From assembly GCA_023515795.1 (NCBI GenBank), contig JALGPX010000059.1, forward strand, positions 26,443 to 61,391: 34,949 bases of DNA, in the 5' to 3' direction. The position numbers and the translations under genes were made by a program. Source of the stretch: Amoeboaphelidium occidentale (taxonomy: Eukaryota > Aphelidiomycota > Aphelidea). Under the pieces are notes generated by a model. That model searched no databases. It was not told where the DNA came from and was given only the letters and a program-made list of their open reading frames with translations. Shown piece by piece: positions 23,170 through 33,086 of the stretch (positions are counted from its first letter, which is position 1; every line of letters begins with the position of its first letter).

Positions 23170-25535
23170 TTAAAAATTGGATTTGTACTTTGATTTGATT
23201 TCCAGAACAATTTGCTGTAGTAAAACAGGCTGAACAGCAGGCTTTGCGTTTGGTGGAAACTTTTTATCCCAATACACAGTAAACATTTGATAGTATCCAA
23301 CAACTTGTTTCAGAATCTCATTTAATATAAGACTTCCTATTTTGAAATTTGAAAAGTTCTGCAAAGAATTTTGATGCAGTTCTGCTAAAGCACTACGCCA
23401 ATTGGAAGCGAAATCTTTTGCAACCTTTTCAAATCTAACTTGGTCTACATTGTCTAGATTTGGATTACTCTCCGCCTTTTGTTGAAGTTCATCGACAAAT
23501 ACAATCAATGGCGTAAAGTAAGGCCTCATTTCATCATCTACGTATTCTGAAATCTTTGAACTCAGCAATTCGTCAAAGTACCGCTTTTCAGAAGTAACAG
23601 ACGAGAACTGCTCATACTTTTCGAATATTGAAATGACAAGATCATATTGATTAATGTAGAAAATGGCCTTCTTCTTCTTATCCGCAAACTCGCTAGATAA
23701 TTTAGAAATGAATGCTTCAACTTCAATACGGAGGCGAGAAATAGAAGTATCCAGCAGATTGTCATTGTACCCATCATTCAAGGCCAAAACAGATGCTGAG
23801 AATTCTGCAAAGCGTCTTGTAACATAATGTGGATGGATATCGATAGATGAAGAGAATACACCACCTGCTGATTCTCTGCTCTTCTTTACTGACGAGATGT
23901 GCATATCGATAATATTCTGGAATCGAGGCCACATGATTAAGTTCAATCCATTCAAAAAAGTATCAAGACAAGGAATTTGGCGCTTCTGCATAATAACTTG
24001 ATGTTGTTGATTAATTCTTATGCACAGTAGCAATCCCAAGGCATCAAAAGACTGTTCAGCGTATTGGCGTACTTGTTCAGTAATCATTTTGAGTGTTCTA
24101 CCAAATATTTCCTGAAATTGAAGTTCAGCTAATTGAGCTGGTGAGTATTCTACTTTGCCAGCTGGAAGAGGTTTTTTCTTTTGAGGTCTAGGAGGGCAAA
24201 AGAACTCTGTAATGAAACAATACTCAGACGAAGAATTATCTAGCAAAACTCTTTCTATACTCCTGAAAACAGACTCATATTGATATTTCTGATCCTTCTC
24301 TTCTGCAACATGCGGTACAATAACAGGCGAATCAATCTTTAGCAGCACATCTAATCTATCGTTCAACGCAAACACATTATTCTACAGAATTGAGTCATCT
24401 ACACAGAATAAATTACCTTATCTTTGACTGCAACCTTTCCTGCCCCAAATAAACCCTTCTTGGCTCCATCGTCGAGACCGATTAAATCATATTTGTCTGC
24501 AAGATTGTACTGCAATTTTTGCATTTTAGAGGCATACTTTGTGAACCTGATATGATAATAATTACTCATAGTTTGAACATAATTTGTCCTTATTTCATTA
24601 GCAACATCGCCAAAGCGCTGCAAAACAAAGTGATATAATTGCTTATTCTTCAGAAACACAGACTGTTGAATTATAGCAACGTTGGCACCAGCATTACCCA
24701 AACTTCTAACTTTCTCCAGAAAGTATGTTCTAATGCGTTCACTAGCTTTCAACCTCAATGCTTCCATCCCAGGCCCAATATCTTTGAAAGCACGAACATT
24801 CTTGTCTCTGTGCGATTTGACAAAACCCATTTTACGATTCAATTCAAGTAAAGCCTCAGCAAACTTCTCATCAACTGGAGCAAAAGCAGCAACAGTTGTT
24901 TCATTTGCAGTAGCCATAATGACCTGTATAATCTCAGGCGTGATCAAAAGCCCTTCGACAATGTTCTGCACCTGTTTCTTACAATTAAGTCTGTTATTTA
25001 GCCTAAGCGACATTGACTGACTCTGATCCTGTAATGTCTGTATCTCCTGTGATAGTTTTCCAAGTTCAGTCTGAAACCCTTGAAGCAAAGACTCCATCTG
25101 TTCCAGTATACCGTCGCAATCTTTGATTTCACTGTGCAGCTCCACCAGAGAAGGCCAATTCTTCAAATAATCCATAACGTGGTCATGTTCAACAACTTCC
25201 AGCTGCTTTTCAATGCCATTTGCATAATCGCTTAAATCGATGCCCTTCTCGAATGCCTCTCGAATTACCAAATCCTGCTTCAAATCATCCTGTGATACTT
25301 CATTGTACTTGTCAATGTAGGACATATCAAACTACAATTCAGCTAATTGAAAGTGTAAAGTTACTTGTTCTTCTGCTGCAGGTGTTGTTTCATCAAGCCT
25401 CGGTGATATCTGTTGCTGTTGAAGCTGAGCATCGAAATCCTCATTTGGGAATAAAATCTTCAAAAGCCTTTCCCTGTCTCCGGTAGCGAAGGGTGTCACC
25501 GGTGTCGATGGTGTCTGAGGGGCGGAAGTGTTCAT
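23170..25535 (-). CDS. VPS52: Vps52, GARP/EARP tether subunit
   Basis: Vps52 is a core subunit of GARP, which tethers endosome-derived vesicles at the trans-Golgi. Exons (minus strand) are 25365-25535, 24417-25331 and 23170-24381; introns are 33 nt (25332-25364) and 35 nt (24382-24416). The product is 765 aa. After a Pro/Thr-rich N-terminus comes the Vps52 core: LVELHSEIKDCDGILEQME, a long coiled coil, then LLITPEIIQVI. RTYFLEKVRSL and a helical C-terminal rod with YESVFRSIERVL follow. The first exon is joined in phase by a short intron and supplies the disordered N-terminus; its ATG is 47 nt from the divergent lipase ATG. Confidence 0.9.
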
Positions 25536-25582
25536 ATATTGTGTTACAAAAATCAGCTGTTTGCATCGCAGAAGCTGTCGTA

Positions 25583-27401
25583 ATGTCGCTCATAGGAAAG
25601 TTCATACGATTATGGATGGATTTGGTTTGGATTTTAATTCTGAGTCCTCTTAATGCAATACTGGGCATATTCAAGAAGAGCACTTCAAGCCAGACGGATT
25701 TACTTGTGCAGAAGCTGATACACTCCAAATCATTTAATCAATGGAAAGAGATTGCTAGACAACTTGATATGTAAGTGCTTTACGCTTTAAAGGAAGTTTG
25801 GATGGATTATTTAATTTCTTTTCTTTATGTATGCAGACTGCTTGGGAATGATACATGGCGTAATGATCCTGCTTCACCGTTCTATGATTATAAGTTGATT
25901 CAAGCCAGGCAAGTTCTTTCGCCCCCCTCATAAGATCAGTTCTAATGGACTGTTTAGACTTCAGCACTTACGGAAAGCACGAGAATGCAATGACATATCA
26001 ACAATTATTTACAGGCTCAGGGCTGGTTTGTTAAGGAATTTGGGTGGTATTCTTGATGATCGACTGTTTCAAAAGAGTCTTTTGGGCACGAAGCATTTAA
26101 TTGAAGATTATACACAAGAAATCGTATCGCAACTGGAGTATTTGGCTTTCCATGAGTTTGAATATTTTCCGGAACAGAGCAAATTGGAGTTCTTCACTGA
26201 TACACGACAATCTTTTGGTAATACTTCTTTGCTTCTGGATGGAGGCGCAGGGTTCGGTCTATATCATTTGGGTGTTGTTAAGAGTCTTTATGAAAATCAT
26301 TTACTCCCAAGGATCATTTGTGGAAGATCTGTTGGTGCGGTGATAGCAGCGATTGTTTGTATCAACTCTGAAGAAACTCTGTATCGTGTATTCGATCCTT
26401 CATTCTTTGACTTTGGCAGTTTTAAAAAGAAAGATGTTAATAGTCCGCCTATTTATGCGCTCTTCAATATTTTTTTAAGGCGAACAATGCGGCTGTTACG
26501 ATATGGTTACTTGATGGATGTTCATGTTATTGATGAAGTGGTCAAAGATAATTTGGGTGATATAACATTCGAGGAAGCATTCAAGAAGACTAAAAGAGTG
26601 CTGAACATTGTTGTAACATCAACTAGAAAGAACGAAGTACCGAAATTGATGAATCATCTGACAGCGCCTAATGTTTTGATTAGAACTGCTGCTTGTGCAA
26701 GTATGGCTGTCGGCGGGCTCTATGACACTGTGCAACTATTAGCAAAGGATGTTCATGGAAGAATTGTGAAATATGGAGGATCCAACATTAAATGGTCAGA
26801 TTCTACAGTGGATAATGTTGGACCTGTACAAAGATTAGCCGAATTATTCAATGTGAACCACATTATCATGTCTCAAGCTAACCCATACTATGTCTACTTT
26901 ATGTCAAGGAAATATATTGATACACCACCAACCGTACTGGGCACATTGACAAAATTATGGAAAGGAGAAATATCACATAGAATGAGTCAATTGGATGGTT
27001 TAGGACTTTTGCCAGGGTCCATTAAAGGATTCATATCTGTTGGTAGAAGCAGTGAAATGAATGTTCATGTTACGATATTTCCTAGTGTTACACTGTATGA
27101 CTATACAAAGTTACTTGCTTATCCAACAGCTGAACAAGTTAATTATTGGATCGAAAAAGGCGAACAAGCAACATGGCCAGTTATCGCGAGGATAAAAATC
27201 AGATGCGCTATTGAACTGTGTCTTGATAGTATATTACTGAAACTTAAAACAAATAACAATTCACTCGCTGTTTCAACTTATGATGATTTACGTGAAGATG
27301 ATCATGTTGATGCGCTTATCCCAGTGCATAAGAGCATATCAAATCCTGAAGATAAGTCGCATCATGGTGCTGTCAAGAAACGAGTCAAGTCTATTAATTA
27401 A
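25583..27401 (+). CDS. Patatin-like triacylglycerol lipase (Tgl3/4/5, SDP1 family)
   Basis: Exons 25583-25770, 25837-25908 and 25958-27401 encode 567 aa. Intron 1 is 66 nt, the longest here; intron 2 (49 nt) begins with GC in the strong GC-AG context AG|GCAAGT, and only this join restores QARLQHLRKA. An N-terminal membrane segment (WMDLVWILILSPLNAILG) and the lipase-associated N-domain precede the patatin core. The core has GGAGFGLYHLGVV as oxyanion loop, GRSVG with nucleophile S211, and RLAELFNVNHIIMSQANPY. The usual aspartate-glycine dyad motif reads WSDST (D368), with Ser in place of Gly. These enzymes act on lipid-droplet triacylglycerol or as acyltransferases. Confidence 0.88.
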
Positions 27402-27460
27402 TGTTGAAATAGATCTTTTGCTCGAAGGATTTTATCACTTTTGCTTGATCAAACATCAGA

Positions 27461-28213
27461 ATGGCAGATTCATTAGAAGAGAATTTCGTGTTGGAGGAGG
27501 AGCATATCGAACAGGAAGGAAACGTCCACGGAGAAATCGAAGCAGAAGAACCTGTTGAAGATGGAAATACTAAAAAGCGAAAGCAGCCATCGAAGCAAAA
27601 ACCAAAAGAACAAAAGAAGGTCAAGAGAGAATGCTTAGAAGTATCGAACTCTCATGATATTCGCGACCATCTGCACCAGGAGTTACTGAAGACGCACACA
27701 AAGATTTTGTATCCTCAAAAGGGCATTCGCGCTCAGTTAACAGCGATCGAAATGAAGGATTTTGAAGATCAAGTTCTTCCGGAATCATTCGTTACGAAAG
27801 GATCCCTGAAGGAAATCATCCAAGAAATCAAAGAATTCGATGTTTTGGTCATTTCTTTGAACGCGCTTCGTTGCATTGATCTCATAAACAAGGCGAAAGA
27901 AGTAACACAAAAAGGTGATCTAAAAGCAGCCAAGTTATTTAGTCGCCACATGAAGATTGAAGAGCAAAAGAAGCTATTGGGCTCAATGGCATCGAGTGGG
28001 AAACGCGGTATCGCAATGGGCACACCAAACAGAATCTTGAAGTTGTTTCAAGAGTCTAGCGAATACTTTCAAAGCGTCAAACTGATTGTAATTGATGGTT
28101 ATGTGGATGACAAGAACAGATCTGTCATTGACCTCGAAGATTGCCGCAAAGATTTATATACACTTATCAAAGACCATTTAAGAAGCATTCCATTCACAAT
28201 CGTAAGCGAATAG
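27461..28213 (+). CDS. CMS1: Cms1-like 90S pre-ribosome protein
   Basis: The 250-aa single-exon product starts with an acidic stretch followed by a lysine-rich nuclear-type segment (KKRKQPSKQKPKEQKKVKRE). Its C-terminal part has the degenerate helicase-like motifs of the Cms1 family: FDVLVISLNALRCIDLI, GIAMGTPNRILKL and LIVIDGYVDD. The last stands where a DEAD box would be, so no ATPase activity is expected. The yeast protein (291 aa) joins early pre-ribosomes. It shares the ribosome-assembly theme with DBP4 but is not linked to it here. Confidence 0.85.
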   Translation: MADSLEENFVLEEEHIEQEGNVHGEIEAEEPVEDGNTKKRKQPSKQKPKEQKKVKRECLEVSNSHDIRDHLHQELLKTHTKILYPQKGIRAQLTAIEMKDFEDQVLPESFVTKGSLKEIIQEIKEFDVLVISLNALRCIDLINKAKEVTQKGDLKAAKLFSRHMKIEEQKKLLGSMASSGKRGIAMGTPNRILKLFQESSEYFQSVKLIVIDGYVDDKNRSVIDLEDCRKDLYTLIKDHLRSIPFTIVSE

Positions 28214-28273
28214 ATAAAGACTCTATGCATCAAAATGCCTTTTCATTTTCTTCAAGCCAAACTACAGTGAGAA

Positions 28274-30535
28274 TTAATCCAAACCTAAATGTATAGCCAA
28301 GTCTACAAGCTTCTCAATCAGTATTGCCTTGTTCTTCGCTAGATCCTCAGTCTCTTCAACCTTGTCCTGAAGTTCGTCGACAGAATTAACACAATGTTCC
28401 TTCAATACAACTTGAAAATTCTCTGGAATATCAGTTGTTGGAAATGAAATCAAAGCATTGCAAGCTTGTATCATTACTTTATAATTTTCAGATTGCAGTA
28501 GACAAGAATCCACAACGACTCCAAGAATATCCAAGCTCTCAGATTTCAGCTCCTTCACACAAACCGAAGTACTGAATAATCTTGCTACACATCTACATGC
28601 ATTCCACTGAGCCTTTGATGCTTTTGACTGTAAGGCTGACTTCAATTGTTCACAGCACAATCTTATAAGGCCATTCCGTTCTGATTTCAAAACCTTTTCT
28701 GGCAATAAAGAAAATGATCCAACCGTTCGAATTATGTTGTGTCTAGCCTTATCGTACTTGTCATAAAGACGAACCGATATTTGTAGCATGCTGGCAAACT
28801 GCAATAACACCTGTGATTCTTCCAGAAACGACGGATCAATATTCTCAGAGTAGCAAGCCATTGCAGAAAACATCTTGTTCAAATATGACATTTTCATTTC
28901 TTTGTGATTATCTTTCAGCAACGTATTCAATGTATTTCCAAGATCATAATACTGAACCAAGGAGCTTTTGACGAAACTGTTTTGAAATAAAGAAGCAAGT
29001 GATACCAAACAGGATTCTCTTAAAGTTGCATCCGAACACTCTTTTGATAGAAAGTTTTGCACCAAAGAAGTAATAAAGAGAGTAGATTTTTCATCAATAT
29101 CCAAACTAAGAACAGGAAACACTTTGAATGCATTCTCTAGCAAAGCGTGATCGTTTACTGCTTCAGAAACAATTTTAACAAATTCCGTTACCATTACATC
29201 ATTATACTTCTGCTTGGTTAAAGGGTATGCTGCACCTATAAAATCCAGTCTTGTGCTGTAATCATGAGTATTGAGCTGTTTGCAACCAATAGAAATCACA
29301 AAATCATTCTCAACTAATGAAGTTCCTGTTGTAATCAATTTAACGACAATATCCAAGCCGTCTGTCTTGTTTTCTATGGCGCAAACCAAATCTTTGAAAT
29401 CGGCATTGTACTTTTCTACAATAAGACAAAGACATTCTTTCACCAAAGTATTCGATCCAGTATCACTCGTATACATTTTAAGAAGCAAATCATAAGATTG
29501 CTTCAATGAACTACGAACAAAGGCATTCTCCCGAATACAACACGACAATAAACTTTTTAAACATAGCAATGAAGCATCAATAATATAAATATCATCAGAA
29601 GTCTTGTCAAGAGTAAACAGCACATTGTTAAATCCTTCTATCAACCGCCTTACCATACGAATTTCGTAACTTTCAAACCTTTGATCACCATTATCAGCAG
29701 CAGAACAAGACCTCTTTGATGGATTCGTTTTAGATGCCAAAGAGAAATGGTAAAACTTGCGACAGTTCCAAAACACCGATGAAATAGATTCGATCGCTTT
29801 CACACGAACTTCTGAACCAAATTGAATAGACAAATAATCATACAAACTTTGAGTTGAACCATTCAGAATCTTGTGCCAGTTTGATATCATAAAGGAAGGA
29901 TTATAAAGTGAAATCGAACACAGCAGAGAAAGACCGTTCGTGTAAATGTTTGCGTCAACACTGTCGCGCGAGGGGTGAAGGAAACCTAAGGCAGCCGTCG
30001 ACGTAGAGGATGACCACGCAGAATCTGAAAACTTTCCAGAATCATTTCCATTCGTTTGTACAGCAACTTCAGCTTTCAATGATAAAACAGACTTTACGGC
30101 AAACTCAAAAACCTTCTCGACCTCAACCGGCGTCTGTAGAATCTGCCGACAGTTTTTGGTTACGCTTGCGATCGTTCTCAGCGCAGCATTCTTTAAGCGT
30201 TTAGAGCTTTTCGACGAATGCCCTTCATCAGAATCTTCCACGCAACCCAAAACACTGTTCGTAATAGCAGAAGCATCCTTAAGCGTCAACTGGGCAACAT
30301 GCGCATTCAGAATCGTTCCAATTACGTTCAAACTCATCCTTTTGGTGTTCACGTCCTTCGATCCACAAATATTCTGAAGGCACGCTTTCCGTATTGCCAA
30401 TAGCAACTCCGCGTCTAAGCTTTCCGCACAGAATAGAAATTCATTCAGTTTCTTTAAGAGTTGGAATTCCTCAGCGCCGTTCGCAGTTCCCAGTCGACTG
30501 AACAATTGAGAAGCGTCAAGCGATTCCGGATCCAT
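28274..30535 (-). CDS. HEAT-repeat protein, HEATR6-like
   Basis: The 753-aa single-exon product is a helical solenoid throughout. Two places recall HEATR6: FGSEVRVKAIESISSVFWNC near the middle, like the DUF4042 segment, and KAQWNACRCVARLF (about 642-655) with YKVMIQACNALISFP (685-699) near the end. These resemble the family's KVRWNACYALGN and NFKVRIxAAxAL repeats. The role of HEATR6 is poorly known. Cysteine is notably frequent. The gene starts 56 nt downstream of the RTCA stop on the same strand. A generic HEAT/ARM protein remains possible. Confidence 0.6.
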   Translation of the reverse strand: MDPESLDASQLFSRLGTANGAEEFQLLKKLNEFLFCAESLDAELLLAIRKACLQNICGSKDVNTKRMSLNVIGTILNAHVAQLTLKDASAITNSVLGCVEDSDEGHSSKSSKRLKNAALRTIASVTKNCRQILQTPVEVEKVFEFAVKSVLSLKAEVAVQTNGNDSGKFSDSAWSSSTSTAALGFLHPSRDSVDANIYTNGLSLLCSISLYNPSFMISNWHKILNGSTQSLYDYLSIQFGSEVRVKAIESISSVFWNCRKFYHFSLASKTNPSKRSCSAADNGDQRFESYEIRMVRRLIEGFNNVLFTLDKTSDDIYIIDASLLCLKSLLSCCIRENAFVRSSLKQSYDLLLKMYTSDTGSNTLVKECLCLIVEKYNADFKDLVCAIENKTDGLDIVVKLITTGTSLVENDFVISIGCKQLNTHDYSTRLDFIGAAYPLTKQKYNDVMVTEFVKIVSEAVNDHALLENAFKVFPVLSLDIDEKSTLFITSLVQNFLSKECSDATLRESCLVSLASLFQNSFVKSSLVQYYDLGNTLNTLLKDNHKEMKMSYLNKMFSAMACYSENIDPSFLEESQVLLQFASMLQISVRLYDKYDKARHNIIRTVGSFSLLPEKVLKSERNGLIRLCCEQLKSALQSKASKAQWNACRCVARLFSTSVCVKELKSESLDILGVVVDSCLLQSENYKVMIQACNALISFPTTDIPENFQVVLKEHCVNSVDELQDKVEETEDLAKNKAILIEKLVDLAIHLGLD

Positions 30536-30591
30536 TACGACGCAGAAAACTAAAACGTAAAAGTTTCAGGAGGATATTATTACTGTTTTTA

Positions 30592-31734
30592 TTATTTCGT
30601 GTTGCATTTGAGGATAATCGGATAGTCTTTAATTTCTACAAGAGCATCTTTCAAAGGTAATTCTTCACGCGATCCTTTTGGTATGAACGAGAACTTTACG
30701 TTTGACATGAAACGCTGAATATAATGAATCGCTGTTCTTGAATGTAAAGACAATTGACCAATAAGAATTTCTGATTGTCCTTTAGCTAACGCCATGTAAA
30801 TAAGAATCTGATCTTGCATGTATTCATCCAGACAACCACCGTGCGCAGTATTCTTTGTCAGTTCATCAACACACGTTTGAGCTAATTGTTGTGCTGGTAT
30901 TGTTCCATCGCCAACTGCTGTTCCAGCTAATCTACAACCCGTAGAAGTCTCGGCCCATAGTAAAAGACCACAAGCTTTGTCAGTTTTGCCTTCTTCATCC
31001 AACACTGTAGATATCTCAACAGGAACATTAGGGAAAGCTGCTTTCAGTTGATCTTTTGCAGCTGCAGTGATGGAATCCAAATAGTTTTGATTACTTTCCA
31101 GAGCTGCAGTAACAAAAGCCCTACCACAAATCTTTGTAACAACACCGCGATCAGTTAATTTAAACCCCTGCCATACACCAAGCAGACCATCAACGATAAC
31201 TTTAACATTACCGCCTCCAGAAGGATAGTATCCTCTCTTGGTAACAGTCAACTGGAAATTAATACCCGTCAATTTCTTTAGCATCGGTTGGAACACATTC
31301 TCCATGTAATCCACAGTCGGTGCCATCGTTGCATGAGTTCCTCCAACAAATTCTAATTCAGTCTTGCCATTACAACCCAGAGCTAATGGAAGGCTGATCT
31401 GTAGTAACAAAGCTGTACTCCCAGCTGTACCAACATCAGCTTTGAAGGCCCCACCTTTCATATTCGATGGTTTGAACTCCATAGATGTTGAGCCTACTTT
31501 AATCGCAGACACAGAAGCTTTGCAGAATTTCGCAGCAAGCATAACACCAGCAATATGTTGTCGTTTCAAGCCTTTGTCTTGTCTATTTACTCTGATATTG
31601 GACAGCTTCAAGTCTTTTCCAGAGATTGCAGCCAATGGTACCAAAATTCTAACAACTACCAGGTTATTAGGTCGTAGGACTAGTGAATTACCTTGACCAC
31701 CGCCTTCATACTTTGAAGCATCAATATCAGACAT
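30592..31734 (-). CDS. RTCA: RNA 3'-terminal phosphate cyclase (RtcA type)
   Basis: RtcA enzymes use ATP to convert RNA 3'-phosphates to 2',3'-cyclic phosphates via an adenylated His. The open frame is uninterrupted, but a 36-nt intron (31656-31691, GTAATT..GGTAG, branch CCTAAT) must be removed. It splits the EGGGQ motif from VVRILVPLAAISGK and has no stop, so an intronless reading adds 12 false residues. The spliced protein is 368 aa (human RTCA 366). Motifs are EGGGQ (10-14), DKGLKRQH, GTAGSTALLLQ, RGYYPSGGG, DEYMQDQ and the catalytic-type LHSRTAIHY with H319. EGGGQ and this His separate it from the non-catalytic Rcl1. Confidence 0.92.
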   Translation of the reverse strand: MSDIDASKYEGGGQGNSLVLRPNNLVVVRILVPLAAISGKDLKLSNIRVNRQDKGLKRQHIAGVMLAAKFCKASVSAIKVGSTSMEFKPSNMKGGAFKADVGTAGSTALLLQISLPLALGCNGKTELEFVGGTHATMAPTVDYMENVFQPMLKKLTGINFQLTVTKRGYYPSGGGNVKVIVDGLLGVWQGFKLTDRGVVTKICGRAFVTAALESNQNYLDSITAAAKDQLKAAFPNVPVEISTVLDEEGKTDKACGLLLWAETSTGCRLAGTAVGDGTIPAQQLAQTCVDELTKNTAHGGCLDEYMQDQILIYMALAKGQSEILIGQLSLHSRTAIHYIQRFMSNVKFSFIPKGSREELPLKDALVEIKDYPIILKCNTK

Positions 31735-31966
31735 TCAAACAAGAAACGGAGAAAACAAACAACATGTAGTTACTTTAACCGGTAAGAAGTCAGTGCAACA
31801 AGGCGCGAAGGTCTTATAGACCATGTAACTTATGGACCAATGCGACCGTTCCTTCGGTTTAGCGCTGCACGCTGTGATTGGTGTGCTGCACAGATCAACA
31901 TCATGAAGCTCTTTCGGTGCAATATAATCTTTTTTACTAGAATACATTCATACAACTTTTCTTATA
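31735..31966. promoter_or_regulatory. Divergent promoter of RTCA and the glycosyltransferase gene
   Basis: In this 232-nt spacer I see CCAAT at 31837-31841 and an inverted CCAAT (ATTGG) at 31877-31881. A direct repeat GCTGCAC occurs at 31864-31870 and 31885-31891, 21 nt apart, or two helical turns. CCAAT boxes are bound by the HAP/NF-Y complex in fungi; function here is inferred. Confidence 0.4.
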
Positions 31967-33055
31967 ATGCTTTCTTGCAGTGGACTAATCGACTCTAAAT
32001 TTCCACATCGTCAGAGTTACCTGATAATCGCTCTGATGGCATTTATCGTGATTACAATTCTGCTTACGGTGGACATTGAAGTAGCATCTTCTGTGATGCG
32101 CCATGATATTTGGGAACGGATTATTTTCAGTCCAGATTCGCCATACGAGCAAAGCACGGCTGGAAACAATACACAAGTCTGCATCGTTGCAATAGACAGT
32201 CGACACGATCAATTATCGCAAAGCATTCTGAGGCAGAAGAGCATTGAAGATCTCAAGAAATTTACTTCCACAAACGAAGATCGAATGTCTTATATGCATT
32301 TCTCAATTGTGCTAAATCATGCTTATGCGCTAAAGCACGGATACAGAATGATCATGTCAAACACTTCGGAGTATAATAATGTTCTGAACGAAACTGGTTT
32401 ACCGGCTGTTTGGCTCAAACCAAAATATTTGCTCGATTTACATGAACAGAAGGAAGAGTACGGGGACTGTGAATGGTTCGCAATGTTGGATTCTGATGCC
32501 TTCTTTTGGATGCAGGAACATGAAATGTCTTTGGATCAGTTCTTCTCTACTGCAGCTGTTCATGAAACTTCTGTGAATTATCAGGAAAGAGAAACAGAGC
32601 GTTTACGGCGTGGTGGATACTTTCCATGGTCTGAACAATCAGAGTATTTTATGGCTGGAATGAATGGTGTCATTGCAGCAGGAGACTACGAGAAGGGCTT
32701 TCCATCAAAGTTTGGGGATTTTGGTAATGACTTTCTATGCGCGGGAGTATTCTTTGTGAAGAATAATGATCAGGGCGCTCAGCTATTAAAAGATTGGTGG
32801 CTTGGTCCAGAGCAACGTGATGAATGGACTAAGGTAAGATGGGACTGGTCTCACAAGTATTTCTCATACGAGCAAATGGCCTTGAATTCCGTTGTATCTC
32901 CTAAGCACATTAATGGCACATCAGTCTTCTCTTTCTACGATTTCAATTACAAAGATTCAAATGCGATTAGACATGTTTGGTCCCATTGGAATACTGAGAG
33001 GATACCCAGAATGAAGCACTCTCTAAAAACTCTTGGGTTTGATATCAGAGAGTAG
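31967..33055 (+). CDS. Type II membrane glycosyltransferase, GT34-like
   Basis: The 362-aa product has a short cytosolic N-terminus, a signal-anchor at about 17-36 and a lumenal catalytic domain. Visible motifs are NHAYALKHGYRMIM, WLKPKYLLDLHE, and EWFAMLDSDAFFW, with the metal-binding DxD at D175-x-D177. HVWSHW lies near the end. This order resembles Golgi galactosyl/mannosyltransferases of the Gma12/Mnn10 (GT34) type; another GT-A family is possible. Several NxS/T sites lie in the lumenal part. Donor and acceptor cannot be told. Confidence 0.7.
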   Translation: MLSCSGLIDSKFPHRQSYLIIALMAFIVITILLTVDIEVASSVMRHDIWERIIFSPDSPYEQSTAGNNTQVCIVAIDSRHDQLSQSILRQKSIEDLKKFTSTNEDRMSYMHFSIVLNHAYALKHGYRMIMSNTSEYNNVLNETGLPAVWLKPKYLLDLHEQKEEYGDCEWFAMLDSDAFFWMQEHEMSLDQFFSTAAVHETSVNYQERETERLRRGGYFPWSEQSEYFMAGMNGVIAAGDYEKGFPSKFGDFGNDFLCAGVFFVKNNDQGAQLLKDWWLGPEQRDEWTKVRWDWSHKYFSYEQMALNSVVSPKHINGTSVFSFYDFNYKDSNAIRHVWSHWNTERIPRMKHSLKTLGFDIRE

Positions 33056-33086
33056 TTTATTACTTCAATGATTGATATTTAAATGC

